Positions 29,037 to 38,738 of a stretch of 64,000 bases of DNA are shown piece after piece. Location: the NCBI RefSeq assembly GCF_008711175.1, contig NZ_VWNF01000041.1:248001-312000 (forward strand). The letters are read 5' to 3'. Numbering within the stretch: position 1 is the stretch's first letter; each line of letters opens with the position of its first letter. Under the pieces are notes generated by a model. That model saw only the letters and a program-made list of their open reading frames with translations, did no database searches and had not been told where the DNA came from. The position numbers and the translations under genes are program-made. Source of the DNA: Nesterenkonia ebinurensis. Its GTDB lineage: Bacteria; Actinomycetota; Actinomycetes; Actinomycetales; Micrococcaceae.

Positions 29037-30641
29037 TCAGAGGCTGGCGGAGTCCGTGCTCTTCTGGCCGCGCATGGTGGCGGCGATGAAGGCGTAGGCT
29101 TCCTTGTCCTCCTGGGAATCCTCCTCCGGGTCCTCCAGCAGAGTGCCGGCCTTGCGGGCGGCCACGTAGGACTGGATCTCCTTCTTGACCTTCGGTGCCA
29201 GGATGACACAGCCGATCACGTTGATGAAGATGCACAGGAACAGTGCAGCGTCAGCGAAGTCAAGGATTGAGCCGAAGCTGGTCAGGCAGCCCAGCACCAC
29301 GAACACCAGCACAATGGACCGGAAGATGTTGTCCTTGAGGTCGGACTTGCCGAACAGGTGACGCCATGCCTGGTTGCCGTAGTAGGCCCAGGTGACGATC
29401 GAGCTGAAAGCGAAGCAGACCACTGCGAAGAACAGGAGGTAGGGGAACCAGGGCAGCACGGTCTCGAAGGCGTCCGATGTGTCGCTCACTGCGCCGGTCA
29501 GCTCGCCGGCTGCGTGACGCTCCACGTAGTCGGGGAAGGCCAGCATGATGACCAGAGCGGTCATGGTGCAGACCACCACGGTGTCGATGAAGGGCTCCAG
29601 CGCGGCCACGAAACCCTCGGAGGCAGGGCGCTTGGTCTTCACCGCGGCGTGGGCGATCGGCGCGGAGCCGATGCCGGCCTCGTTGGAGAAGGCAGCGCGC
29701 TGAGCACCCATGATGATCACACCGATGATGCCGCCGAAGCCAGCCTCAGGGCTGAAGGCCCCGGAGATGATCTCGCCGAAGGCTGCGGGGATGTTGGTGA
29801 TGTTCACCAGCAGCACGATCAGGCCGGATGCCACGTAGACCACGGCCATGATCGGCACCAGGGTGCCGGCCACCCGGCCCAGCGACTTCACGCCGCCGAT
29901 GATGACCAGGCCGATCAGGGCGGCGAAGATAATGCCGAAGATCAGTGCGCCGGCGCCGGTGGCCAGCGGGCTGGTTTCGCCGCCGGTGATGCTGATGGTC
30001 TGCATCATCACCTGGTTGGTCTGGTACATGCCGCCGCCGCCGACGCCGAAGGCGATGATGGAGATGGCGAATACGCCGGTGATGATGGCCACCGGGACAG
30101 TGCCCAGCTTGCGGAAGGCGACTTTGAGGTACTGGAAGGGCCCGCCGTGGACCACACCGTCCTCATCGATGTAGCGGTACTTCACGCCCAGGGTGCACTC
30201 CACGAGCTTGGTGCACATGGCGAAGAGACCGATGACGATCATCCAGAAGGTCGCACCTGGGCCACCGAGGTACAGCGCTGCGGCCACACCACCGATATTG
30301 CCAAGGCCCACCGTTCCGGAGAGTGCGGCGGAGAGCGCCTGGAAGTGCGAGATCTCGCCGGGGTCGTCCTTCTTGGACCATTTTCCGCGGACAGCTTCCA
30401 ACGCGGTGGTGAAACCGGTGAACTGGACGCCCTTGAAGTAAATGGTGAAGCCGATGGCCGCGATGATCGACCACAGCACCACAATGCGGATCGGAATATC
30501 ATCCTGCCCTTCAAAGCCCCACAGAATGACCGATTCGAATCCGGATGCGATGTTTCCGAACCAACTGTCAATCCATGCCGCAAAGTCGTCTAGGAAGGTC
30601 TCCGGCAGCTCAGCTGCCCTCAGATACCCAGTCAAACTCAT
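29037..30641 (-). CDS. Sodium:alanine/glycine symporter, AGCS family
   Basis: A 534-residue membrane protein with about 11-12 hydrophobic segments. The AGCS signature is seen in QALSAALSGTVGLGNIGGVAAA and GAQRAAFSNEAGIGSAPIAHAA. Family members import alanine or glycine with sodium. The C-terminus is hydrophilic and acidic (LEDPEEDSQEDKEAY). It stands alone on the minus strand; the 265-bp gap to gatB holds its promoter and a small dyad. Substrate is inferred from the family. Confidence 0.88.
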   Translation of the reverse strand: MSLTGYLRAAELPETFLDDFAAWIDSWFGNIASGFESVILWGFEGQDDIPIRIVVLWSIIAAIGFTIYFKGVQFTGFTTALEAVRGKWSKKDDPGEISHFQALSAALSGTVGLGNIGGVAAALYLGGPGATFWMIVIGLFAMCTKLVECTLGVKYRYIDEDGVVHGGPFQYLKVAFRKLGTVPVAIITGVFAISIIAFGVGGGGMYQTNQVMMQTISITGGETSPLATGAGALIFGIIFAALIGLVIIGGVKSLGRVAGTLVPIMAVVYVASGLIVLLVNITNIPAAFGEIISGAFSPEAGFGGIIGVIIMGAQRAAFSNEAGIGSAPIAHAAVKTKRPASEGFVAALEPFIDTVVVCTMTALVIMLAFPDYVERHAAGELTGAVSDTSDAFETVLPWFPYLLFFAVVCFAFSSIVTWAYYGNQAWRHLFGKSDLKDNIFRSIVLVFVVLGCLTSFGSILDFADAALFLCIFINVIGCVILAPKVKKEIQSYVAARKAGTLLEDPEEDSQEDKEAYAFIAATMRGQKSTDSASL

Positions 30642-30818
30642 TTTCTCATCCCCTCATTCGGATGTATTGCGAGTTGTTATCCCCCGCTGCGGCGCAACGG
30701 TGGCTGGAATTTGTCCCAGAATGCGCTTAAATCTACTCGGCTTCTGTTTCACTGGGTTTGCAAAACTTGCGCCGAGTGTTACAAGAACATTTCCGTGTGC
30801 CGGATACCTTACACGCTT

Positions 30819-30838
30819 CAGTGATCTGAGTCACTGAT
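30819..30838. promoter_or_regulatory. Inverted repeat upstream of the symporter gene
   Basis: TCAGTGA-TCTGAG-TCACTGA forms a perfect 7-bp dyad with a 6-base centre, 178 bp before the AGCS start and 69 bp after the gatB stop. It could be an operator for the symporter or a weak gatB terminator; the sequence alone does not decide. Confidence 0.35.
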
Positions 30839-30906
30839 CGACAAGCGGCAGCATCCCAAGAACTTTTCAGTCCTGGGGCGCCATGGTCGCGGTTCAGTGC
30901 CTGGGA

Positions 30907-32424
30907 TCAGCCTTCAACACCGAGTTTCTCCAGCACGATCTGCCGCACTTTTCCGGCATCAGCCTGGCCGCGGGTCTCCTTCATCACCGGCCCGATCAGG
31001 GCACCGATGGCCTTGAGCTTGCCACCTTTGACCTTCTCCACCACATCGGGGTTCTCCGCCATGGCCTTCTCCACCGCGGCACTCAGAGCGCCGTCGTCAG
31101 AGACCACCTCCAGCCTGCGAGCAGCGACGATCTCGGCCGGGGTCCCCTCACCGTCCACATGGTGCTCCAGCACCTGGCGAGCGATCTTGTCATTGATCTT
31201 TCCCGCCTCGATCAGTCCATTGAGCTCCACGATGGTGGCCGGCTGGACACCAAGGCCTGCAGGGTCAAGATCCCGGGCGTTGGCCAGCCGGGAGATCTCA
31301 CCCATCCACCATTTGCGGGCCACCGCGGGGCTTGCCCCCTGCTTCACTGTCCCTTCGATCGCATCCAGCAGACCGGCGGCGATCACGTCACGGAACTCAG
31401 CATCGGAGTAGCCCCAGGTCTCACGCAGTCGGCGCCGCCGCTCCGCCGGGGGTTCGGGCAGCTCAGCCCGCAGAGTCTCCACCCACTCTTCGGTGACGGT
31501 GATGGGCACCAGATCCGGCTCCGGGAAGTACCGGTAGTCATCGGCCTCGGACTTGGGCCGCCCTGAACTGGTGGTGCGGGTGGTCTCCTGCCAGTGCCGG
31601 GTCTCCTGGACGATGGAGCCTCCAGCGGCCAGAACACCTGCGTGACGGCGGATCTCGTAGTGCACCGCATGCTCCACCGCGCGCATGGAGTTGACGTTCT
31701 TGGTCTCAGAGCGCGTGCCGAACTCGGAGGCGCCTTTGGGCATCAGCGAGACGTTGGCGTCGCAGCGCACGTTTCCGCGCTCCATCTTCGCCTCCGAGAT
31801 ATCCAGGGCCTTCACAACGTCGCGGATGGCGGACACATAGGCCCGCGCCAGTTCGGGCGCCCGCTCGCCGGCCCCTGTGATGGGCTTGGTGACGATCTCG
31901 ATCAGCGGCACCCCGGTGCGGTTGTAGTCCACCAGGGAGTAGTCGGCCCCTTGGATCCGCCCGGAGGCTCCGGCATGAGTGAGCTTGCCGGCGTCCTCCT
32001 CCATATGGGCCCGTTCAATCTCCACTCGGAAGATCTCGCCGTCGTCGAGCTCCACGTCGATGAAGCCGTCGAAGGCGATCGGCTCGTCGTACTGGGAGGT
32101 CTGCCAGTTCTTGGGCAGATCGGGGTAGAAGTACTGTTTGCGGGCGAACCGGCAGTAGGGGGCGATCTGGCAGTTCAGCGCCAGACCCAGCTTGATCGCC
32201 GACTCAACCGCCTTGCCGTTGACCACCGGCAGGGTGCCGGGCAGCCCCAGGCAGACCTCGTTGACATTGGTGTTGGGCTCATCGCCGAAGGCATTGGGTG
32301 CTGAGGAGAACATCTTGGTCACAGTGTTCAGCTCCACATGGACCTCAAAGCCGAGCACCGGCTCGTAGGACTCCAACGCCTGGTCGAAAGTGAGCGGTTG
32401 CGGTTCTGTCACTGTTGCAGTCAT
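30907..32424 (-). CDS. gatB: Asp/Glu-tRNA amidotransferase subunit B
   Basis: A 505-residue GatB. The signature [21 protein letters not shown] and a [27 protein letters not shown] segment belong to the catalytic cradle; the tail domain with [26 protein letters not shown] is the YqeY-like tRNA-binding part. With GatC and GatA it converts Glu-tRNA(Gln) and/or Asp-tRNA(Asn) to the amide forms. Its start overlaps the gatA stop by 4 bp. Order gatC-gatA-gatB on the minus strand is a normal actinobacterial operon. Confidence 0.97.
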   Translation of the reverse strand: MTATVTEPQPLTFDQALESYEPVLGFEVHVELNTVTKMFSSAPNAFGDEPNTNVNEVCLGLPGTLPVVNGKAVESAIKLGLALNCQIAPYCRFARKQYFYPDLPKNWQTSQYDEPIAFDGFIDVELDDGEIFRVEIERAHMEEDAGKLTHAGASGRIQGADYSLVDYNRTGVPLIEIVTKPITGAGERAPELARAYVSAIRDVVKALDISEAKMERGNVRCDANVSLMPKGASEFGTRSETKNVNSMRAVEHAVHYEIRRHAGVLAAGGSIVQETRHWQETTRTTSSGRPKSEADDYRYFPEPDLVPITVTEEWVETLRAELPEPPAERRRRLRETWGYSDAEFRDVIAAGLLDAIEGTVKQGASPAVARKWWMGEISRLANARDLDPAGLGVQPATIVELNGLIEAGKINDKIARQVLEHHVDGEGTPAEIVAARRLEVVSDDGALSAAVEKAMAENPDVVEKVKGGKLKAIGALIGPVMKETRGQADAGKVRQIVLEKLGVEG

Positions 32425-34019
32425 TTGGCTCCTCCAACTTCAGGCGTGAAGGCCGGCGCCGCTGCAGCCGGCCGAGAGGCGTCGGGACCAGCGCCCGCCG
32501 CCGGAACCAGCGCAGGGATCTGCGCCCACAGGGGCGACTCGGCGGCGTCGTTGAGCAGCTTCTCCAGGGCACCGGCGGCGTGGTAGACCCGGGCGTCCTG
32601 TCTGGCCGGGGCCAGGAACTGGATACCCACCGGTAGCCCCTCGGAGAGACCCCCCGGCACCGAGATGCCGGGCACACCAGCCAAATTGGCCGGGATGGTC
32701 GTCACGTCGTTGAGGTACATCGCCATCGGATCGTCCAGCTTCTCCCCCAGCGGGAACGCCACCGTGGGCGAGGTCGGGGAGATCAGCACATCGGCTGCCT
32801 CGAAGGCGGCGTCGAAATCCCGCTGGATCAGGGTGCGGACCTTCTGGGCGGAGCCGTAGTAGGCGTCGTAGTAGCCGGCCGACAGTGCATAGGTGCCCAA
32901 GATGATCCGGCGCTTGACCTCGTCGCCGAAGCCTGCGGCACGGGTGGCTCCCATCACTCGCTCAATGGTCAGCGGTCCCCCTTCCGGCAGCACCCGGGCC
33001 CCGTAGCGGACTCCGTCGTAGCGGGCCAGGTTGGAGGAGGCCTCCGAAGGCATGATCAGGTAGTAGGAGCCGACGGCGTAGTCGAAGCTGGGGCAGTCCA
33101 CCTCCACGATCTCCGCCCCAGCCTCGCGCAGCGTGTCCAAAGCCTCCTGGAAACGGGCGAGCACACCCGCCTGGTACCCCTCGCCCTGCAGTTGTTTGAT
33201 CACCCCGATCCGCAGCCCGGCGACATCGTGGTTGGCCGCGAACTCGGCGAAAGCCGGCACCTGCTCCGGCAGGGACGTGGAATCCCTAGGGTCGTGGCCG
33301 CCGATCAGCTCATGCAGCAGCGCAGCATCCTCCACCGTGCGGGCCACCGGACCGATCTGGTCCAGGCTGGAGGCCATCGCGATGGCGCCGTAACGGGAGA
33401 CCGAGCCGTAGGTGGGCTTGGTGCCCACGGTACCGGTGACCGCACCCGGCTGCCGGATGGAGCCGCCGGTGTCGGTGCCCAGGGCCAGCGGCGCCTCGAA
33501 GGCGGCCACTGCGGCCGCGGAGCCGCCCCCGGAGCCGCCGGGGATCCGCCCGGTGTCCCAGGGGTTGCGGGTGGGCCCGAAGGCCGAATGCTCGGTGGAG
33601 GAGCCCATGGCGAACTCATCCAGGTTGGTCTTGCCCAGGATCGGCAGCCGGGCGGCCCGGATCTTCTCGATCACCGTGGCGTCATAGGGACTCATCCAGC
33701 CCTGGAGCATCTTTGAACCGGCTGTAGTGGGCTGGCCCTTGGTGACGATGAGGTCTTTGATCGCGATCGGCACACCGGCCAGCGGGTGCAGGGATTCAGC
33801 CTCAGTGCCGCCGGCGGCGCGCAGCTTGTCCACTCCGGCCGCGGTCTCCAGGGCTTGCCCAGCGTTGACGTGCAGGAAGGCGTTAATGGTGTCATCCACT
33901 GCGGCGATCCGGTCCAGATGCGCCTGGGTGAGCTCCACCGAGGTGATCTCCCCGGCTGCCAGCTTGGCTGCCATCTGGGCGGCGGTGAGCCGGATAAGTG
34001 ACTGGGGCGTCGTCGTCAT
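32421..34019 (-). CDS. gatA: Asp/Glu-tRNA amidotransferase subunit A (amidase)
   Basis: A 532-residue amidase-signature enzyme that releases ammonia from glutamine for GatB. The Ser-cisSer-Lys triad is in GVPIAIKDL (Lys) and [13 protein letters not shown] with [14 protein letters not shown]. The start at 34019 ([15 protein letters not shown]) is preferred; the frame stays open for 41 more codons into gatC, but that extension is not family-like. It follows gatC after 7 bp and overlaps gatB. The C-terminal tail (about 500-532) is Ala/Pro-rich and unusual, probably disordered. Confidence 0.97.
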   Translation of the reverse strand: MTTTPQSLIRLTAAQMAAKLAAGEITSVELTQAHLDRIAAVDDTINAFLHVNAGQALETAAGVDKLRAAGGTEAESLHPLAGVPIAIKDLIVTKGQPTTAGSKMLQGWMSPYDATVIEKIRAARLPILGKTNLDEFAMGSSTEHSAFGPTRNPWDTGRIPGGSGGGSAAAVAAFEAPLALGTDTGGSIRQPGAVTGTVGTKPTYGSVSRYGAIAMASSLDQIGPVARTVEDAALLHELIGGHDPRDSTSLPEQVPAFAEFAANHDVAGLRIGVIKQLQGEGYQAGVLARFQEALDTLREAGAEIVEVDCPSFDYAVGSYYLIMPSEASSNLARYDGVRYGARVLPEGGPLTIERVMGATRAAGFGDEVKRRIILGTYALSAGYYDAYYGSAQKVRTLIQRDFDAAFEAADVLISPTSPTVAFPLGEKLDDPMAMYLNDVTTIPANLAGVPGISVPGGLSEGLPVGIQFLAPARQDARVYHAAGALEKLLNDAAESPLWAQIPALVPAAGAGPDASRPAAAAPAFTPEVGGAK

Positions 34020-34026
34020 CTTGTCC

Positions 34027-34323
34027 TCACTCCTCATCCAGGATAGCCGGCACTTTGAACCGTGAGCCCTCGGCATCGGGCGCATTGGCCAGCGACTCCT
34101 CAGCGGTGAAAACGTGCCCCACGGTGTCGTCACGGAACACATTGGTCAGCGGCAGCGGGTGACTGGTGGCCGGGACATCCGCACCGGCAGCCTCCTGGAC
34201 CTGCTTCACGGAGTTCACGATCACACCGAGCTCGCTGGTCATCTTCTCCAGCTCAGCATCGGTCATCGCGATATGGGCAAGTGCGGCAAGATGCTCGACG
34301 TCGGCGCGCGAGATCTCAGACAT
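34027..34323 (-). CDS. gatC: Asp/Glu-tRNA amidotransferase subunit C
   Basis: A 98-residue GatC, the small subunit that wraps GatA and Gat[26 protein letters not shown] is the family N-terminus, and [10 protein letters not shown] is the conserved C-terminal segment. It is first in the gat operon. Its promoter should lie in the 142-bp gap to the PP2C gene. Confidence 0.95.
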   Translation of the reverse strand: MSEISRADVEHLAALAHIAMTDAELEKMTSELGVIVNSVKQVQEAAGADVPATSHPLPLTNVFRDDTVGHVFTAEESLANAPDAEGSRFKVPAILDEE

Positions 34324-34461
34324 AGAGCTCCCTAGAGAGTTGATGGCGTGGTGTCCTGCAGATCAGTCTATCTGGCGGGGTCACTGCTCTTGGATACCCC
34401 TTCGCGGCCCCACCTGTGGCTGACCCGCCATGCGGGAACCCTTACCGTGCGGGGACCCGGT

Positions 34462-34480
34462 GATGTCACTGAGTGACATC
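34462..34480. terminator. Hairpin over the PP2C stop codon
   Basis: GATGTCAC-TGA-GTGACATC is a perfect 8-bp dyad with a 3-base centre; it includes the PP2C stop codon. It may stabilise or end the PP2C transcript. No U-tract is present. Confidence 0.4.
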
Positions 34481-35242
34481 CACTAATACGACTGTGACAT
34501 TGTCCCGGCCGCCGTGGCGCAGTGCCTGGTGGATCAGCCAGTCCACCGTCTCCTGCGCATTGCGCCCGGCATTGAGGATCTGGGCGATCTGCTCATCGGT
34601 GAGCTCCCCGGTCAACCCATCGGAGCAGACCAATAATCGCTGTCCGGTGGCCACGGTGGCCTTGGTGAAGTCGGCGCCGAGCAGATCCCCAGCACCCAGG
34701 GCGCGGGTGATCACATTGCGCTGCGGATGCGAGTGCATCTCCTCGGCGGTGATCATCCCGGAGTCGGCCAGCTCCTGGACCTGGGAGTGGTCGCGGGTGA
34801 GTCTGATCAGCGCACCGTCGTTGAGCAGGTAGGTGCGGGAGTCGCCGATGTTGAACACCAGCCACTGCCACTGGCCGTTGTGGTCTTCGCCGGTGTGCTG
34901 GTCCTGCGCCTCCACTACAGCGGCACCGGTGAGCGTGGTGCCGGCCTTGGAGTCGGTGGCCTCCCGGATTCGTGAGTCGGCCTCATTCAGGAACTTCTGG
35001 AGGTCCTGCTCAGCGATCTTGCCGGCATGTGCCTCCCAGCCTTCGGCGAGCGCCTGGACAGCCAACGACGACGCCACCTCACCAGCCTCGTGCCCGCCCA
35101 TTCCGTCGGCCACCGCATAGAGCCGGTCAGTGACGACGAAGGAGTCCTCGTTGAGCTCACGGCGCAGCCCCACATGAGAGCCGTAGCCGTAGTCGACGTA
35201 GGGGACCGCAGTGCTGTCGGCGGAGTTGGCGCTGGTGGTCAC
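34466..35242 (-). CDS. PP2C-family serine/threonine protein phosphatase
   Basis: A 258-residue metal-dependent phosphatase. NEDSF (residues about 31-35), ADGMGGHEAGEVAS, NIGDSRTYLL, CSDGLTGEL and GGRDNVTVVLV carry the metal-binding aspartates and glycine turns. It resembles the catalytic domain of PstP but has no membrane anchor. It would reverse Ser/Thr phosphorylation in the cytosol; no partner kinase is in the window. It precedes the gat operon on the same strand with a 142-bp gap, so it is probably separately transcribed. Confidence 0.92.
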   Translation of the reverse strand: MTTSANSADSTAVPYVDYGYGSHVGLRRELNEDSFVVTDRLYAVADGMGGHEAGEVASSLAVQALAEGWEAHAGKIAEQDLQKFLNEADSRIREATDSKAGTTLTGAAVVEAQDQHTGEDHNGQWQWLVFNIGDSRTYLLNDGALIRLTRDHSQVQELADSGMITAEEMHSHPQRNVITRALGAGDLLGADFTKATVATGQRLLVCSDGLTGELTDEQIAQILNAGRNAQETVDWLIHQALRHGGRDNVTVVLVDVTQ

Positions 35243-35408
35243 GGCACTATCTTGTCACGGATCGAGACCTGACCGTTACCCCCGCGTGCCCTAACTGTTA
35301 TCTGTGCCGGCCCCGGCGGCGGGCACGCTTATGCCGCGGTTCCCCTCGCCCACTTACGGGCAGCTTCACGCCTGAAGCTCCTGCATCATTAGGTTCGCAG
35401 CTCAGCCG

Positions 35409-36806
35409 TTAGGTGTGGTCCAGTGCGATACCTGAACCACGTGCTCTCAGGAGCATGGAGGGGGCCACCTCGCCGAAGCCGCGGACGATTCGTGGCGGCT
35501 GGGGCACCAGCATGTAGTCGGGGTTCTCATCCAGCCGGGCTGCGGTGGTGGAGTCCACCAGGATGGTGCCAGGATCGGCCAGGGAGGTCAGCCGGGCGGC
35601 CAGGTTCACCGTGGGGCCGTAGATATCACCCATCCGGGAAAGCACCCGTCCCCAGACCACTGAGACCCGCGCCTCGGGCAGTACATCATCGGTAGCGATG
35701 GTCTCTGCCAGGGCCAGGGCGATCTCAGCTCCGGCCTCCGGGGTCTCGGCATTGTAGAGCACCTCGTCACCCACAGTCTTGACCAGCCGGCCACCGCCGA
35801 TAGAGATGATCTCCGCGCATATGGACTCGAACCGCTGGACCATATGAGCCAGGGTGCGTTCGCTCATCTGCCGGGACAGTGAGGTGTAGGAGACCAGGTC
35901 GGCGAAGCCCACTGCTCTGGCCAGCGGCAGCGGCGCGTCGGGTTCGGTGCCGTCACGTCCTCTGGAGACTGAGGCGAGCCCGGACTCCACCCGTACGGTG
36001 AGTCGCTGCAGGGCTGCGGAGAGCTGGCGCCGCCAGGCGTAGCCCATCAGCTGCTGCAGAGGGTCGATCAGCTCCGGCAGGGCTTCGACCACCTGGGTGC
36101 GGGCCTGGGCATCGGAGAGCTCCTGGTTGGCGATCTTGTCCTCCACCAGGGCCTCAATCTGCCAGACCACCATCCGGTCGGTCATCTGGCCCACCGAGCG
36201 GGTGAGGCTGATGGCGGCCTCCTGGTTCAGGTGGCCTTCCCGGACCAGATCCACCATCTGGGCCAGAGCCTCGGCATCTGTTTCGGTGAAGGCTTTGACG
36301 TCGTCGTCGAGGTTGGGGAATCCTAGGGCGCGCCAAAGCCTGCGCGCCGAACGGGTGGAGACCCCCATCCGTTGGGCCATCTCCCGGTAGGTCAGGGTGC
36401 GCTCAGCGCCCAGCAGCCGGTGCTCCAGGTCGCGGATGTTCCGATGCCACTCACGCTCCTCCAGGCTGGGGGCGGGAATCGGAGCTGTGGCCGAAACCCC
36501 TTCTGAGTGGGTGTCGGCCAGCGGCTGGCCGATAAAAGCTGCCGCTCCGGCTGGATCGGCCGGAGCGGAGGTCTGCGATATCCCGCTGCTGGCCGGCGCA
36601 GTGCTGGCACGTCCGGTGCTCACGGAGGGGAAGTCGCTCCAGTCGGCGCGGGCTGCAGAGAGCTGCTCTGCGGTATAGCCGCCCTCATCGCCCAGGCGGG
36701 GCACCTCAGCCGTCTCATCGGCCATATAGGGGCTGGCGCCGAATCCGCTCTGGCGGGCACGCTTCCAGGAGGGCGGCGGGCCCTGCTCGGAGATCTCCTC
36801 AGACAC
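35409..36806 (-). CDS. Class III adenylate/guanylate cyclase with N-terminal regulatory domain
   Basis: About 465 residues from a GTG at 36806, whose first codons overlap the stop of the PH-domain gene (GTGTCTGA). An acidic, proline/alanine-rich N-terminus is followed by a helical regulatory segment of the Ad_Cy_reg type, with LTYREMAQRMGVSTRSARRLWRAL partly readable as a helix-turn-helix-like fold. The C-terminal class III catalytic domain has FADLVSYT, VKTVGDEVLY and GDIYGPTVNLAARLTSLA, giving metal aspartates and the Asn/Arg of the transition state. It would make cyclic AMP from ATP. The longer frame to 36962 lies inside the PH gene and is not used. Confidence 0.85.
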   Translation of the reverse strand: MSEEISEQGPPPSWKRARQSGFGASPYMADETAEVPRLGDEGGYTAEQLSAARADWSDFPSVSTGRASTAPASSGISQTSAPADPAGAAAFIGQPLADTHSEGVSATAPIPAPSLEEREWHRNIRDLEHRLLGAERTLTYREMAQRMGVSTRSARRLWRALGFPNLDDDVKAFTETDAEALAQMVDLVREGHLNQEAAISLTRSVGQMTDRMVVWQIEALVEDKIANQELSDAQARTQVVEALPELIDPLQQLMGYAWRRQLSAALQRLTVRVESGLASVSRGRDGTEPDAPLPLARAVGFADLVSYTSLSRQMSERTLAHMVQRFESICAEIISIGGGRLVKTVGDEVLYNAETPEAGAEIALALAETIATDDVLPEARVSVVWGRVLSRMGDIYGPTVNLAARLTSLADPGTILVDSTTAARLDENPDYMLVPQPPRIVRGFGEVAPSMLLRARGSGIALDHT

Positions 36807-37404
36807 GCCCGGCTCCGAAGGAGGCGCCCTGAACGTCGCCGCGGGCTGCTGCGGCGTAGTGGGCCTGCTGGGCGGCAGCTGCCCGGGCTGCGGCACGTCG
36901 TCGGTGCTCCCCCAGCTCCTGGGCCAACAGGGTGTTGAAGCCCTCCGGGTCAGGCAGATCACGCAGCCGGGTGCGCTGGTGCTGGCCGTAGGCGCCGTGG
37001 ACCACCACCAGGTCCCCGGCCCCGGCCATCTCCTGCATGGAAGTACGCTTGACCTGGTGCTGGGTCAGCAGCGACAGCGGGATCACGGTGGCCTGCGGCG
37101 CACCGATGAGGTTCTTCTCCACCAGTCGCTCGGTGGTCAGGAAGGTGAACCGATTCAGCCATCCGATCAGCGGTTTCAGCGTTCCCACCCCCAGACTGAG
37201 CAGTCCAATCGCCCAGATCAGAAACACCGCGATATGGCTGTAGTGCTGCACGAAGGCCGGCTGGGTGTCCCGAGTGAGGTAGCCCAGCAGAAAGCTCATC
37301 AGCGCGATGGTCATCAGCAGGTTGATGGCCGCCGGGATCAGCGCCCGGTGGTGTGCGCGGGTGCGGAGGATTACCTGCTCGCCGTCGACGAGTCTCAGCA
37401 GCAC
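36799..37404 (-). CDS. PH-domain membrane protein (Rv3278c-like)
   Basis: A 201-residue protein with two hydrophobic helices near the N-terminus (about 24-44 and 57-80), followed by a bacterial PH domain (LTTERLVEKNLIGAPQATVIPLSLLTQHQVKR) and an Ala-rich tail. In mycobacteria a similar gene sits next to birA, as here (215 bp away). Role in the membrane is not established. It is translationally coupled to the cyclase, which could tether or sense through it; that is inference. Confidence 0.75.
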   Translation of the reverse strand: MLLRLVDGEQVILRTRAHHRALIPAAINLLMTIALMSFLLGYLTRDTQPAFVQHYSHIAVFLIWAIGLLSLGVGTLKPLIGWLNRFTFLTTERLVEKNLIGAPQATVIPLSLLTQHQVKRTSMQEMAGAGDLVVVHGAYGQHQRTRLRDLPDPEGFNTLLAQELGEHRRRAAARAAAAQQAHYAAAARGDVQGASFGAGRV

Positions 37405-37619
37405 TGTGAGCGCCTCCTTGGTCTTTCGCTGTGAGTAAGGAACAGCTTGTTTCAGTCTACGTGGCGGATTGAGATCAGCGTGAAGGCCGCGGTCACGCGG
37501 TAGAGAAAAAACGAGCAGGCGATCGGATTGAGCTGAGCGGAGACTCGAGCTTGTTCAAGGTCTTCTGAGACGAGGATTGGAGCACCGTAGGTGCGACACA
37601 AGAGCCCCTGACGGTGGGA

Positions 37620-38465
37620 CTAGCGTAGGTGGAACACATCTCCCACAGTGAAGGAGCGGCGCCGCCCTCCTTCTTCCACCATCAGTGCCCCGTCGGTCTG
37701 CACTCCCACTGCCCTGCCGTGGACTGATGTGCCGTCGGGAAGCTCTACCCGCACCTGCTCTCCCACAGTGCTGATCACGCTGATGATCTCCTCACGGACT
37801 GGAGCAATATCACCCTGTGGCTCCATCCGGCGGACCAGGCCGGTGAACTCCTCCAACCAGTCAGCCAGCAGAGATGTGCGCAGCTGCCCGATCTGCTGGC
37901 TGTCCGAATCCGGGACGCCGGTCTCGGCGCGCTCCAGCTCCAGCAGTACGGAGGTTGACCTAGGGGTGGGCAGCTGGTCCCTGCGCAGCAGCACGTTGAT
38001 CCCGCAGCCGAGGACCACCGTGTCAGGTGCTTGAGGGGGGACTGCGGCGAGAATGCCGGAGATCTTGCGGCCGTGCACATGCACGTCATTGGGCCATTTC
38101 ATCGCCGCCGGGATGCTCACCCGCCGCAGCACTGTGACCAGGGCCAGGCCTGCGGCCAGGGACAGCCAGTGCCGCTGCTGTGCCGGCAGACTGGGCCGCA
38201 GCACCACTGAGGTGGACAGGGAGGCGCCTTTGGGGCTTGACCAGCTGCGGGCCAGCCGGCCGCGGCCGCCGGTCTGTTCCTCGGCGGTGAGTACAGAGGT
38301 GTGCGACCAGACCTGGGCGAAGTCAGGCTCGGCCGCAGCGGCCAGCAGGTCGGTATTGGTGGAGCCGGTGGATTCGACCAGCACCAGCTTGGCGCAGTGG
38401 CCGGGGACCACCAGTCTGCGATGCAGCAGCTCTTCATCCAATGTGGGTAGCCTCGGTTGTGCCAT
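37620..38465 (-). CDS. birA: Biotin--[acetyl-CoA-carboxylase] ligase
   Basis: A 281-residue group I biotin protein ligase without the N-terminal DNA-binding domain of the E. coli protein. GGRGRLARSW (adenylate loop), MKWPNDV and RKISGILA are visible; a short C-terminal SH3-like domain ends VGDVFHLR. It attaches biotin to the carrier-domain lysine, here most likely that in the acyl-CoA carboxylase alpha subunit at 45637-47424. In many actinobacteria birA is divergent from accD; here a 4.5-kb accessory segment lies between them. Confidence 0.93.
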   Translation of the reverse strand: MAQPRLPTLDEELLHRRLVVPGHCAKLVLVESTGSTNTDLLAAAAEPDFAQVWSHTSVLTAEEQTGGRGRLARSWSSPKGASLSTSVVLRPSLPAQQRHWLSLAAGLALVTVLRRVSIPAAMKWPNDVHVHGRKISGILAAVPPQAPDTVVLGCGINVLLRRDQLPTPRSTSVLLELERAETGVPDSDSQQIGQLRTSLLADWLEEFTGLVRRMEPQGDIAPVREEIISVISTVGEQVRVELPDGTSVHGRAVGVQTDGALMVEEGGRRRSFTVGDVFHLR

Positions 38466-38561
38466 CCCTCCACGCTACTGCACCACCCTGCATAGCTGGG
38501 GCCATCGCGTGCGCCAGTAGATCACCCGCCACCTGAACCACCCAGCACCACCAACCACTAT

Positions 38562-38628
38562 CTACACGGCGTTTTCACGTCTACACCGCTTTATAACCCC
38601 GTGCACTTAAGAAAAGTCGGTGTACTTG
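38562..38628. repeat. 67-bp dispersed repeat, copy 1
   Basis: It matches 41581-41647 at 64 of 67 positions in the same orientation. Inside, TACACCG and CGGTGTA are inverted arms separated by about 29 bp, and CTACAC is repeated upstream. It lies before the DUF559-like gene. Shape suggests a REP-like palindromic element. Confidence 0.85.
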
Positions 38629-38738
38629 CGCTATTGAACGTGGCCGAACTGACCTGTGGCTCACACTCGAGGCCAAGATTATCCACAGCCTTGATATTCT
38701 CATGTTGCATTTTGTCTCATTTGATGAAGGCTGATGGT

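Noticed and set aside
32421-34142. gatA start at 34142
   Set aside because: The extra 41 residues overlap gatC in another frame and do not resemble GatA; the ATG at 34019 matches the family start.
36807-36962. Cyclase extension upstream of 36806
   Set aside because: These codons are inside the PH-domain gene; the GTG at 36806 couples to its stop codon.
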